Origin: an uncultured Blastocatellia bacterium | Lineage (GTDB): Bacteria; Acidobacteriota; Blastocatellia; Pyrinomonadales; Pyrinomonadaceae | DNA length: 64,000 nt | NCBI GenBank assembly: GCA_946480785.1 | Contig: CAMLLD010000021.1 | Location: 1 to 64,000, forward strand | Reading direction: 5' to 3' | Shown: positions 46,024-54,944 of the stretch, piece by piece | How positions within the stretch are numbered: the stretch's first letter is position 1 | Layout of the letters: the number at the start of each line of letters is the position of its first letter | Notes under the pieces: generated by a model | What the model was told of the DNA's origin: nothing | Database searches by the model: none | The model's input: the letters and a program-made list of their open reading frames with translations, nothing else | Position numbers and translations under genes: made by a program

Positions 46024-49000
46024 TTGAAGAATGGAAGCGCAACAACTCACCATTCGCACAATTGGTTCTACCTGCTAATTGCGGCTGCCGTGATCGGGCT
46101 CGCGTTTGCACTCGTCTGGCGCACGACGCATTCCAATCTTCATAAAGGCCTGATCGCGCTGCGAGCGGCGTACGAGAAGCAACGACCGGTCGAGGCCCGG
46201 CTTACCGATTTTGCTTACGCACCGCAACAGCGTGCGGACGCAGAAAACGTCGATTACGTGCAACGCGACCTTGCCTCGCGGTTGTTGCTCGACGAAATCG
46301 GAACGAAAAAGACCGCGGACAATCATCACGCGCTCGGGCAGTATTACTTTGCCGCGCACGAATTCGAGAAGGCCCTCGATCAATTCAACTCCGCACTGAA
46401 GCTCGACCCGAACCACGCCAAAGCTCACGCCGATCTCGGAGCGCTGTTGCTCGAAATGGGCCGCCGCGATTTCGAAGCGGGACGCGCCGGAGCCGCGAAA
46501 ACCTTTGCGGATAGCATGCAACATCTCAACCGCGCGTTGGAGCTCAACAGTTCACTCAATGAAGGTCTCTTCAATCGCGCGTTGCTTTCCCACTACATGA
46601 AACTGCCGTCGCAGGCGGAACAGGACTGGCGTAGTTATCTGGCGAAAGAGCCGAACTCTCAGTGGGCCACCGAGGCGCGGCAGCATCTGAAGGTGCTGCA
46701 AGAAGAGCGTCAGAATACGTCCCGGACCGACGCAGAGGTGTGGGAGAGTTTTCGCAACGCCGCCACTTCCGGTGATGAAGCGACGGCTGCGAGACTCATC
46801 AGCGCTTACCACAATCGCACGGGGAATGTGGTTTTCGAGCAGGCGCTGAATTCCTACCTTGATTCAGTTACCGCGAAGCAGACGGAGAACGCCCAGCCCG
46901 CGCTTCGCCTGCTGACTTATATGGGTGACTTGGAGCGGCGGCAGGCAAACGACAATTACTTCGCGGAGTTGGCGAGTTTCTATCAAAGCGCCTCGGCAGA
47001 GCGGCTGGCGAGTCTGTCGCAGGCGCGCGCGATGATGAAAGCGGGCCATGATGGTTATGGACGATCCGCATTCGACGATTCGTTGAAACAGTTCAGCGAA
47101 GCGCGAAAACTTTTTGAAGCCGCCGGCGACGTTGGGGAAGGAATTTTTGCCGGCTATTGGATGAGCTTCTGCTTGTACCAGCAACACCAGACCAAACAGG
47201 GCTTGACGAATCTACAACCGTTGCTTCGTACCGCGGACGCCCGAGGTTATCGTTCGCTCAGCGTACGACTGCTTTATCTCTCGTCGGTTCTCGAGTACGA
47301 CCTGACGAATTATTCGCGTGCGATGGAGCTCGCAGAACGCTCGTTGGCTTTGGCGGAAGAAACGAATGACGTAGTGGGCCAGTTAAATGGACTCGGCTCG
47401 CTCGTCGAGTACTACCGCGTTCTTAACTACTTCGATAAATCTCTGAACTATATTCAGCGCAGTTTGGAGTTGCTCGGCAAGACGACGTTAGATCCAATTC
47501 AGGGTTGCCGGGTCTACGGATTTGCTGCGAGCAGCTTTGCGGACGCCGGTTGGTACGAGACCGCAGTGGCTTACCAACAGGAAGCGCTGCAATATGCTTT
47601 CAACACCGGACGTCCGAAAACGATCTCCACGAACCTGGCTTTTCTCAGCAGAATCAAAACCAAACTTAAACGGTTCGACGAAGCACTCGCCGCCGCTGAG
47701 CGTGCGTTTCAAATTGCGGAAGCCGGCGCCGTCGAGTCGGCCACGAAGGATTCAATGGCCTATGCGTCGCTTCAGTTGGGCCATGTCTATCGCCAGACGG
47801 AAAACTGCGACAAGGCGATTGCGAATTACGACCGCGCCATCGAGCTGTATCAACAGCTCGGTTACTACACGCAGATTTACCAGGGCCACAAGGGACGGCT
47901 GCTTTGCTACCTCGCACAAGGCGACGATGGTCGAGTTGAGCAGGAGATAACTACCGCACTTGATCTAGTTGAGTCGTACCGCAAAAAGATTTTTGAAGAC
48001 ACTAATCGCGAAACATTCTTCGACGCGGAGCAGGGTGTTTACGACCTCGCGATCGGCTTTCAGTATGCAAAGAAACACTCACCGGCAAAAGCTTTCGAGT
48101 ATTCCGAGCTTTCCCGCGCCCGATCCCTGCTCGATCTGGTTAACTCCGATGCCCGCATCAAAAATCCCGATAACGATCTCCTCTTCGATCACGCTACGCA
48201 TCCTCTGGACCTCGAGCAGATCAAACAAGGACTGCCTAAGGAAATGCAGCTCGTGCAGTTCGCGTCGCTCGATGACCGGCTTATCGTCTGGGTAATCTCC
48301 GGCAATCAGATTTCGGATACCACCGTCCCGATCGGCCGCGAGCAATTGAACGACAAGGTCACGTCGTATCTTCAATCGATCTCCTCGGCTTCAGCCAGTC
48401 AGTCGGAAGCTACAAAGCAAGCCCGCGAACTGTACGACCTGCTGATCAAGCCCGTCGCGTCTCTGCTCGATACGAACAAGCAGCTTTGTATCGTGCCCGA
48501 CAAGGTACTTAACCTGCTTCCGTTCAGCACCCTGATCTCAACTACTTCCGGCAACTATCTTCTGGTGGACTTCGTGCTGTCGGCCTCTCCGAGTGCGACG
48601 ATGGCCGTTTTGTTGTCCGAGAGTGCAAAAGCAAAACCGGCAATCGGAGGCGAAAAAATTTTCAGTGTGGGCAATCCGCGCTTCGATCGTCGCGCCTATC
48701 CGGAGCTGGCCGATCTTACGTCGGCGGAATGGGAAGCCACTACCGTCGGCGGTCTCTATTCGGCGCATTCCTCGCTGCTCACTGATGACGCAACGACTAG
48801 CGCGGTTGTGAACGAAATGCAGAACGCGGACGTTATCCACTTCGCACTTCATTCAGTACTCGATCAACGATTTCCGACTCGCTCGAAATTTCTAATGGCG
48901 AAAGCGGCCTCAACCAGAGGGGACGCGCAAACGGATGAGTCGGCTCTGTTTGCTTACGACATCTACGGACTGAACCTTCGGCGCGCACGGTTGGCGGTCC

Positions 49001-49299
49001 TCTCTGCTTGTGAGACTGGCAGCGGACGCTATTTTGGTGGAGAAGGCGTTATCAACATGGCGCGGCCCTTCCTCGCTGCCGGCGTTCCGTTAGTGGTGGC
49101 AAGTCTTTGGCCCGTGGAATCGAACTCCACCGCGCGGTTGATGGTCGATTTTCACAGGCTTCGCGCGAAAGAAGGATTTTCAACCGCCCGTGCTCTGCAA
49201 CAGGCGCAGCTCAACATGCTGCGCGATCCGGACGAACGTCTCCACCAACCGTATTACTGGGCACCCTTCGTCCTCATCGGCGGCTACGCCAACTTCTAA
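46024..49299 (+). CDS. Membrane-anchored TPR-CHAT protein (caspase-like peptidase)
   Basis: 1091 aa. One TM near residues 14-36 (WFYLLIAAAVIGLAFALVW) followed by basic residues, then many TPR repeats (YYFAAHEFEKALDQFNSALKLDPNH; later SVRLLYLSSVLEYDLTNYSRAMELAE; ENCDKAIANYDRAIELYQQLG) to about 680, and a C-terminal CHAT domain of about 770-1091. Catalytic dyad intact: His in VIHFALHS near 943 and Cys in LSACETGSGRYFGGEGV near 996, ending SLWPVESNSTARLMVDFH. CHAT peptidases cut partner proteins, as in Craspase. TTG start at 46024 with GAGGGA SD preferred; GTG 46000 possible. Cargo or trigger unknown. Confidence 0.9.
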   Translation: MKNGSATTHHSHNWFYLLIAAAVIGLAFALVWRTTHSNLHKGLIALRAAYEKQRPVEARLTDFAYAPQQRADAENVDYVQRDLASRLLLDEIGTKKTADNHHALGQYYFAAHEFEKALDQFNSALKLDPNHAKAHADLGALLLEMGRRDFEAGRAGAAKTFADSMQHLNRALELNSSLNEGLFNRALLSHYMKLPSQAEQDWRSYLAKEPNSQWATEARQHLKVLQEERQNTSRTDAEVWESFRNAATSGDEATAARLISAYHNRTGNVVFEQALNSYLDSVTAKQTENAQPALRLLTYMGDLERRQANDNYFAELASFYQSASAERLASLSQARAMMKAGHDGYGRSAFDDSLKQFSEARKLFEAAGDVGEGIFAGYWMSFCLYQQHQTKQGLTNLQPLLRTADARGYRSLSVRLLYLSSVLEYDLTNYSRAMELAERSLALAEETNDVVGQLNGLGSLVEYYRVLNYFDKSLNYIQRSLELLGKTTLDPIQGCRVYGFAASSFADAGWYETAVAYQQEALQYAFNTGRPKTISTNLAFLSRIKTKLKRFDEALAAAERAFQIAEAGAVESATKDSMAYASLQLGHVYRQTENCDKAIANYDRAIELYQQLGYYTQIYQGHKGRLLCYLAQGDDGRVEQEITTALDLVESYRKKIFEDTNRETFFDAEQGVYDLAIGFQYAKKHSPAKAFEYSELSRARSLLDLVNSDARIKNPDNDLLFDHATHPLDLEQIKQGLPKEMQLVQFASLDDRLIVWVISGNQISDTTVPIGREQLNDKVTSYLQSISSASASQSEATKQARELYDLLIKPVASLLDTNKQLCIVPDKVLNLLPFSTLISTTSGNYLLVDFVLSASPSATMAVLLSESAKAKPAIGGEKIFSVGNPRFDRRAYPELADLTSAEWEATTVGGLYSAHSSLLTDDATTSAVVNEMQNADVIHFALHSVLDQRFPTRSKFLMAKAASTRGDAQTDESALFAYDIYGLNLRRARLAVLSACETGSGRYFGGEGVINMARPFLAAGVPLVVASLWPVESNSTARLMVDFHRLRAKEGFSTARALQQAQLNMLRDPDERLHQPYYWAPFVLIGGYANF

Positions 49300-49408
49300 A
49301 ATATTTTGCAGTCTCCAGACATTAGGGTTGAGGGATAACCCACTGCAACTTAACCCGGTTCCATTCAAGGTTGAAGACAAATCTGCTCGCAGGAAAGGAA
49401 GATGAATA

Positions 49409-50206
49409 ATGCCAACAATAACGATCGTCTTTAGGGGACTAATGGTATTCAACAGGCAGACGGACCCGAACACCAACAAGGACTTTTTCGAGATCGGAAT
49501 TCTTGACGCAAGGCCCGGCCATGTTCCCCGGATCATGACGTTCTACCAGGGCGTGAGAAAAGACACGAAGTTGCTCGACACGGACATGAACAAACCGCCC
49601 ACGGTCTGGGAACTTCAGGTTGAGCAGCCCACTCAGCCGGCGATATCGACGCGTCAGGCCAGTGCTGATGCCATCGACCGCCACGATGTCAACGTGCCGG
49701 CTGACGACTTCCGCTGGATCATCGATATCGAGGACAGTGAGTTTCCTTACGGAAACATCGATCAGCGTTACCACTTGAACCGCATGATGCTGCCGCACGT
49801 CTTGCGCATCAACAACGGCGAGTTCTACACGCGTTTGAAATCAGATCCCTTGTTCCGACACCAGGTCAACGGCGCAAGTACTGATTTCGGCTGCGTTGCC
49901 GGTGTAATCGGTTTAGACATCCAGGTGAACGGGGGCAAAGCCAAGCTGGTGGGCGCCGATCCCAATAAACCGATCTTCGAATTTAATAGCGGTGCGAATC
50001 TCTTGTATGAGATTTCCAACAGCCCTCCGGATACAGCGCAGCCCGGGGATCATTTCGACCATTATTACATGCTGTTCCAAAGACAGCCGCCAGTTAAATT
50101 CGGGTTCGAAAATCCACCGGGTTCAGCGGGAGCTGCGGCATCCGGCCCCAATCCGGCGCTGTGCGGGAAGATTTATCTGAGCCAGTTTGACGGCAGTCTC
50201 ACTTAG
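49409..50206 (+). CDS. Unrecognised protein encoded between CHAT and S8 protease genes
   Basis: 265 aa, no signal peptide, no TM. Starts MPTITIVFRGLMVFNRQ, beta-rich with conserved-looking stretches FEIGILDARPGHVPRIM, WIIDIEDSEFPYG, MMLPHVLRINNGEFYTR, CVAGVIGLDIQVNGGKA, FDHYYMLFQRQ and a Cys near the end in LCGKIYLSQFDGSL. I cannot assign a family. GGAAAGGAAG SD, 109 bases after the CHAT stop and 21 bases before the S8 gene, so it is likely co-expressed with the protease. Candidate substrate, inhibitor or sensor of one of the two peptidases (inference). Confidence 0.7.
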   Translation: MPTITIVFRGLMVFNRQTDPNTNKDFFEIGILDARPGHVPRIMTFYQGVRKDTKLLDTDMNKPPTVWELQVEQPTQPAISTRQASADAIDRHDVNVPADDFRWIIDIEDSEFPYGNIDQRYHLNRMMLPHVLRINNGEFYTRLKSDPLFRHQVNGASTDFGCVAGVIGLDIQVNGGKAKLVGADPNKPIFEFNSGANLLYEISNSPPDTAQPGDHFDHYYMLFQRQPPVKFGFENPPGSAGAAASGPNPALCGKIYLSQFDGSLT

Positions 50207-50227
50207 GCATTGAAAGGAGGCTTCTAG

Positions 50228-51583
50228 ATGAAGCACAAGCATGATGCTACTGAAGAATTACACAAGGCTCGTGTCGTGCACATCGTCCTCAAAGAGGGCT
50301 TCCCGGCAGAACTTCTGGACGCCGCATTTGCGGACGTTCCAATTGCCAGGGAGCCTTATGAGGCCCTCGCTGGGCTGAGGAAGATCAAAAACGAGCACGG
50401 ACTATTGCGTTACGAGGCAAGTTTCTCATTTACGCCGCCCGGGCTTCCACCGGAAGAGAATCCGCCGCCCGGGCGTGATCGATACTTCACTCTCTACTTT
50501 CCAGCTCACGAGGACGCCCGGCTCATTGCCAGGGAGTTTAATGCACTGGACGAAATCGAGAACGCTTCGCCGGCCAGGCCGATCGTACCGCCGCAAGATC
50601 CGACCACAGAGCCGCTGGTGATTGGCCCAGTCAAAGGCTTGGATTGGCAGTGGTACATCCCCCGCTGCGGAATCGATTCGGCCTGGGGTTTGAAAGGTCA
50701 AGGCCAATTCTTTTCGGGACAAGGAGTCGTTCTTGCGGATATCGATTGGGGCTACCGGACGACTCATCAGGAGTTTGCCGGTCGGATCGAGCTGAAATAC
50801 AACTCCATAACCGGCAGCTATGAGTACGTTACGGACGGGAGTCGTGTGTCTCATGGTACCGGGGTGCTCGGGTTGTTAGGAGCGGCGGGAAATGGTTCGG
50901 GTATGATCGGGGTGGCTTATGGATCCAGTATGTGGCTGATTCAGGCAGGCGATGGCGACCCGAGCATTACGGACTTCCAGTACTGGTGGTTTGCCGTCGA
51001 CTATGTCCGCAGAACGAGTAGCCAGGGGCGGCCGAAAGTGATTTGTCTGGAAGCGCAAACGGTGGATGATTTGAGCATCGAGACGGATTTGTTGGTGAAC
51101 CAATCAATTCGTGATGCGATCGCTGCTGGTGTTGTCGTGTGTGTGCCCGCAGGCAACGGAAACAGGGACTGCGGTTTGGATCTCAACGGTCACACGTTCT
51201 GCGAAACTAATTCGATTGTTGTCGGCGCGACGGTGTTCGATGACGACCCCACCATCAATAAAAAACTTTTCCTAAGTAACTGGGGCAGCAGGGTTGTAGT
51301 TTCCGCGCCCGGCGACGAGGCAAGAGATGTGACGTGCGACTCGGGAGACGACGACGATTACCAGAACGGGTTTGGCAGAACGTCAGGGGCGACGCCGAAG
51401 GTGGCCGGCACGGTAGCGTTGATGCTGGAAGCGAATCCAAGCCTTACGCCCGACCAGATCAGGACCATTCTTAGGGATACGGGAACCCCGGTGACTGACG
51501 CTGACGCGGACGCAACTCCGATGGGGACGTTCCTGAATGCGTATGAAGCGGTTCGGCAAGCCCAACTGCTCAACACCAATTAA
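50228..51583 (+). CDS. S8 family serine peptidase (subtilisin-like), no signal peptide
   Basis: 451 aa. Residues of about 1-135 form a prodomain-like region (RDRYFTLYFPAHEDARLIAREFNAL), then the S8 catalytic domain with Asp near 172 in LADIDWGY, His near 208 in VSHGTGVLGLLGA, oxyanion Asn near 308 in CVPAGNGNRD, Ser near 385 in GRTSGATPKVAGTVALML. The triad is complete. No export signal, suggesting an intracellular protease like those in bacterial conflict systems. AAAGGAGG SD. Codon use looks less GC-biased than dcd and dut on either side. Confidence 0.93.
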   Translation: MKHKHDATEELHKARVVHIVLKEGFPAELLDAAFADVPIAREPYEALAGLRKIKNEHGLLRYEASFSFTPPGLPPEENPPPGRDRYFTLYFPAHEDARLIAREFNALDEIENASPARPIVPPQDPTTEPLVIGPVKGLDWQWYIPRCGIDSAWGLKGQGQFFSGQGVVLADIDWGYRTTHQEFAGRIELKYNSITGSYEYVTDGSRVSHGTGVLGLLGAAGNGSGMIGVAYGSSMWLIQAGDGDPSITDFQYWWFAVDYVRRTSSQGRPKVICLEAQTVDDLSIETDLLVNQSIRDAIAAGVVVCVPAGNGNRDCGLDLNGHTFCETNSIVVGATVFDDDPTINKKLFLSNWGSRVVVSAPGDEARDVTCDSGDDDDYQNGFGRTSGATPKVAGTVALMLEANPSLTPDQIRTILRDTGTPVTDADADATPMGTFLNAYEAVRQAQLLNTN

Positions 51584-51674
51584 GATAAAACGGAGAGCGC
51601 TGTTGCTGACGACTCCGCCGCGGCGACAATTGAAGTAGAATGCGTCCTGCTAAAACTCCAAACGAAGAGATTTC

Positions 51675-52109
51675 ATGACGCTTCCCCTCGACGTTCTTCG
51701 TTTCCAACAACTCGACGACAGAGCGACTCTCCCGACGCGTGGGAGCGCGTTTAGTGCCGGTCTCGATATCTGTTCGATTGAAGATCTCGTCATTGGACCA
51801 CGTGAACGGGCGATTGCTCGCACCGGGCTCGCGATGGCGATACCGCATGGGTTCTACGGACGCGTGGCGCCGCGTTCGGGGCTCGCAGCAAAGCAGGGAT
51901 TAGACGTGCTCGCCGGGGTGATCGACTCCGATTATCGCGGCGAGCTCTGTTGCGTGCTCTACAACACCAGCGACACCGCGATCGCTCTTCCTGCCCGCAG
52001 CAAGATCTGCCAACTCATCATCGAGAAAATCATCACGCCGAAGGCCGTCTGGACGAACGATCTCGACGAGACTGCACGCGGCGCGGGCGGCTTCGGCTCA
52101 ACCGGCTGA
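51675..52109 (+). CDS. dut: dUTP pyrophosphatase
   Basis: 144 aa trimeric dUTPase converting dUTP to dUMP, the step after dCTP deaminase. Motifs: LPTRGSAFSAGLDI (1), RVAPRSGLAAKQGLDV (2), GVIDSDYRGELCCVLYN (3), RSKICQLII (4), RGAGGFGSTG (5). All present, so active. Likely originally next to dcd. Confidence 0.96.
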   Translation: MTLPLDVLRFQQLDDRATLPTRGSAFSAGLDICSIEDLVIGPRERAIARTGLAMAIPHGFYGRVAPRSGLAAKQGLDVLAGVIDSDYRGELCCVLYNTSDTAIALPARSKICQLIIEKIITPKAVWTNDLDETARGAGGFGSTG

Positions 52110-52334
52110 GGGCAGCACGCAATCCATCCTCTCCCCTGTAAGACCGCCTCTCCCGTAAGGTCCCTATTCCAAAACGTCGAAGGCTTGCACAAACTTGTTG
52201 GCGATCAAGTCAGCCGACGTACGGTTTTCACCCTCGTTTGTCCGTTCCTGTTCGCGAAAAAGTCACTAACGTAAAGACCTCCGCGCTGGCACGTCTTTTG
52301 AAGTGCTTCCCGGAAGCTAAGGAGGAGAAGAGGG

Positions 52335-54251
52335 ATGAAAACTGTTTCCAAACCAATATTAAGAGGCATTCTGGTGACGATTGTACTTACCGGGCTGACG
52401 GCCACCGGCATGGCGCAGTTCGGTAACCAGTCCGCGATTAGAGACGTCGTCAGGCGTATTCAAACACGCACCGACTCCCTACAGCGAGACGTCCAAAATG
52501 CCTCCGACCGCAACAACTACAATCTCAACGATCTAAACCGATTGATTCTGGATTTCGAAAGCGCCACTAACCAACTAGACCGACGCCTGAACTCCGGTCG
52601 CGCTAACTCAGCAGACGCGCGCCCCGTTCTCGATCGTGCGGCGCTGATCGACAGCTTCTTCCAGAACAACCGCATCGGCGCCGGCTCGCAGCGCGACTGG
52701 CAAGCGCTTCGCGCCGATCTCGATCAACTGGCGAGCTACTTCAATCTGAGTACGAATTGGGGCACAGGAACAAGCACCGGCAGCTACGGTGACAACAACT
52801 ACAACCTCAATGACGCGCAGATGCGCCAGTTGGTTTACCAACTCAACACGCGCACGACCACGTTCAGCCGCACGCTGCGCAACGATCTCAACCGCGTTAA
52901 CGGCCGCTATTCAGCCGACGAGGTTCGCACGCACTTGAGCGAGTTTGAATCTGCTTTGGTCCAACTGCGCAATCGTGTGAACAGCCGGCAGTCGTCGCAG
53001 TCAGACGCGCGCGAAGTGCTCGAGCATGCGGCTTATCTGAACCGCTACGTCACAGACCAGCGGTTCTCGTATCAGACACAGAACAACTGGACCGCACTGC
53101 GGCAGGATCTCGATCGCCTGGCGAGTGCTTACAACGTTGCGTGGAACTGGTCCAATCTTCCGTCCGACAACAATAGCGGCAACTATGGCGGCGGCACGCG
53201 TCGCGATCTGACTGGAACGTTCCGTCTCAACACGAGCCGCGGTGACGATGCTCGTGCGGCGGTTGATGCAGCGACCAGGAATCTCTCGGCTGCGGAACGC
53301 CAGCGTGTTTATGACATGTTGCTACGACGTTTGGATTCGCCGCAGATGCTCGCGATCGATCGTCGTGGCACTTCGGTGACAATCGCTTCGACGCGTGCGC
53401 AACAGATCAACTTTGTAGCTGATGGCCGCGAACAGGTCGAGACGACGCAAAGCGGACGTCAGGTGCGAGTTCGGGCGCAGTTTCAGGGTGATGCGCTGAC
53501 AGTGACGAGAACCGGTGAACGCGCCAACGATTTCACGGTTACGTTCGATCCGGTTGAGAACGGCCGCGCGCTGCTGGTAACGCGTACGCTCTACACGGAT
53601 CGTGTGAATCAGCCGGTCACCGTGCGGACTTACTACGATCGCACTTCCGACGTCGCGGAGCTCAACATCTACGACACCAATCGTGAAGGCAACGTGGGTG
53701 GTCCAATTGCCACCGGCAACTTCGTGATTCCGGACGGCACGGAAATCGTCGCCGTTTTGAACAACGATCTGTCGACGCAGAACGTGCAGCAGAACGATCG
53801 CTTCACGATGACGGTTCGTTCGCCGGGCCAGTTTGAAGGCGCGACGATCGAAGGTTACGTGGCCAGCGTCGAGCGCAGCGGACGTGTCAGCGGACGCTCG
53901 CAGGTGACGTTGGACTTCGACACGATTCGTTTACGCAACGGCCAGACTTATCGCTTTGCCGGCATTCTCGAAACCGTTCGCACGCCGAGCGGCGATGTGG
54001 TGCGGGTCGATAATGAAGGCGCGGTGCGCGACAGTGATCAGACCAAACAGACGGTCACGCGCACGGCGATCGGAACCGCTGTCGGCGCCCTAATCGGTGC
54101 GATTGCAGGCGGTGGCAAAGGCGCGGCGATCGGCGCGGTAGTCGGCGCCGGTGCTGGCGCTGGTTCGGTCTACATTCAGGGTAGAAACGATCTCGAACTG
54201 CCGGCCGGAACAGAGGTCACTGTGAGGGCGACTGGTCCAAGAGCAGGGTAA
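52335..54251 (+). CDS. Exported protein with duplicated N-terminal helical domain and C-terminal glycine zipper
   Basis: 638 aa. Signal peptide ending MAQ. Two copies of a helical domain of about 115 residues (first: RIQTRTDSLQRDV ... FFQNNRIGAGSQRDWQALRADLDQLASYF; second: QLNTRTTTFSRTL ... QTQNNWTALRQDLDRLASAY). Then a beta-rich region (LTGTFRLNTSRGDDARAAVDAA ..., VNQPVTVRTYYDRTSD), an OB-like part (FVIPDGTEIVAVLNNDLSTQ), and a glycine-zipper (TAVGALIGAIAGGGKGAAIG) near the end. Probably outer-membrane or envelope associated; family not certain. AAGGAGGAG SD. Confidence 0.82.
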   Translation: MKTVSKPILRGILVTIVLTGLTATGMAQFGNQSAIRDVVRRIQTRTDSLQRDVQNASDRNNYNLNDLNRLILDFESATNQLDRRLNSGRANSADARPVLDRAALIDSFFQNNRIGAGSQRDWQALRADLDQLASYFNLSTNWGTGTSTGSYGDNNYNLNDAQMRQLVYQLNTRTTTFSRTLRNDLNRVNGRYSADEVRTHLSEFESALVQLRNRVNSRQSSQSDAREVLEHAAYLNRYVTDQRFSYQTQNNWTALRQDLDRLASAYNVAWNWSNLPSDNNSGNYGGGTRRDLTGTFRLNTSRGDDARAAVDAATRNLSAAERQRVYDMLLRRLDSPQMLAIDRRGTSVTIASTRAQQINFVADGREQVETTQSGRQVRVRAQFQGDALTVTRTGERANDFTVTFDPVENGRALLVTRTLYTDRVNQPVTVRTYYDRTSDVAELNIYDTNREGNVGGPIATGNFVIPDGTEIVAVLNNDLSTQNVQQNDRFTMTVRSPGQFEGATIEGYVASVERSGRVSGRSQVTLDFDTIRLRNGQTYRFAGILETVRTPSGDVVRVDNEGAVRDSDQTKQTVTRTAIGTAVGALIGAIAGGGKGAAIGAVVGAGAGAGSVYIQGRNDLELPAGTEVTVRATGPRAG

Positions 54252-54259
54252 ACAGTGCA

Positions 54260-54300
54260 ATCCACAGATTACGCAGATTTGTTCTGTGTAATCTGTGGAT
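54260..54300. repeat. Palindromic repeat, 'ATCCACAGATTACGCAGA' family
   Basis: Arms ATCCACAGATTACGCAGA (54260-54277) and its near-complement TCTGTGTAATCTGTGGAT (54283-54300) with one mismatch, between convergent genes. A second copy is at 62643-62682. May act as a bidirectional terminator. Confidence 0.75.
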
Positions 54301-54304
54301 GGTT

Positions 54305-54886
54305 TTAGTTAATCGTAACGCTGGCGGTCTGCGGTAAACGTTCGACCGTCAGCGTTAACTTTTGTGCGGAAGCCACGGCCTGCTTATCAGGAGATTGGAA
54401 GAACAGAAATCCCTGCCGGTGTGACTCGCCGGACGCGAGCGGCGTTTTGAGATCGAAAGCGTAAGCGCCAAACTCCTGCTCGAATTGTTTGCGCGAGTTT
54501 GGATTGTAAAGCGTAATGCCGTTGGCCTTCATAATGCGCGACACGGCGCGCTTCGGCGGCAGTAGTTTCCATTCGCGGTTTTGATCGTCGCGTAGATGAA
54601 AGCGAGCGCGCTTCAATTCCACCGCCGCGCCGCTCTGAAAGGCGAGTTCGATCCGCACCGGCAACACGCCTGCAAGCGGAAGATTTGATTCGAAGAGCTC
54701 CTGAATTTGCTCGTCGGTGAGCAAAGGCGCGACGCGCAAGGTCACGCCGTTCGCTTCAGCGGTGCGCGCGTTCGCCGGCAGCGGCGGCAGCTCGGATGCA
54801 GGCTTCACCTTGAACAGCGAACCGCTGCACGAGGTCGTCAGTGCCAGCGCGATGAAGAGGCCCAGTAAGGAAAGGCGTCGGGTCAT
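54305..54886 (-). CDS. Putative lipoprotein, unknown function
   Basis: 193 aa. Signal II peptide with lipobox ALTTSCSG (Cys near residue 20). Mature part is a beta-rich domain (GVTLRVAPLLTDEQIQELFESNLP, VRIELAFQSGAAVELKRARFHLRDD) that looks like an Ig-like or LEA/DUF-type fold. No family named. Overlies no other gene; divergent from the carbonic anhydrase gene. Confidence 0.82.
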   Translation of the reverse strand: MTRRLSLLGLFIALALTTSCSGSLFKVKPASELPPLPANARTAEANGVTLRVAPLLTDEQIQELFESNLPLAGVLPVRIELAFQSGAAVELKRARFHLRDDQNREWKLLPPKRAVSRIMKANGITLYNPNSRKQFEQEFGAYAFDLKTPLASGESHRQGFLFFQSPDKQAVASAQKLTLTVERLPQTASVTIN

Positions 54887-54944
54887 GAATGCAATTTAAC
54901 ACAATCGTTGCGATCTGCGGCGGTGTGTTACTATCCGCGAAATC

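Noticed and set aside
52287..52301. Sigma-54-like TGGCAC-N5-TTGA before the glycine-zipper gene
   Set aside because: The -12 element needs GC (TTGC) and has GA, and no enhancer-binding protein gene is close.
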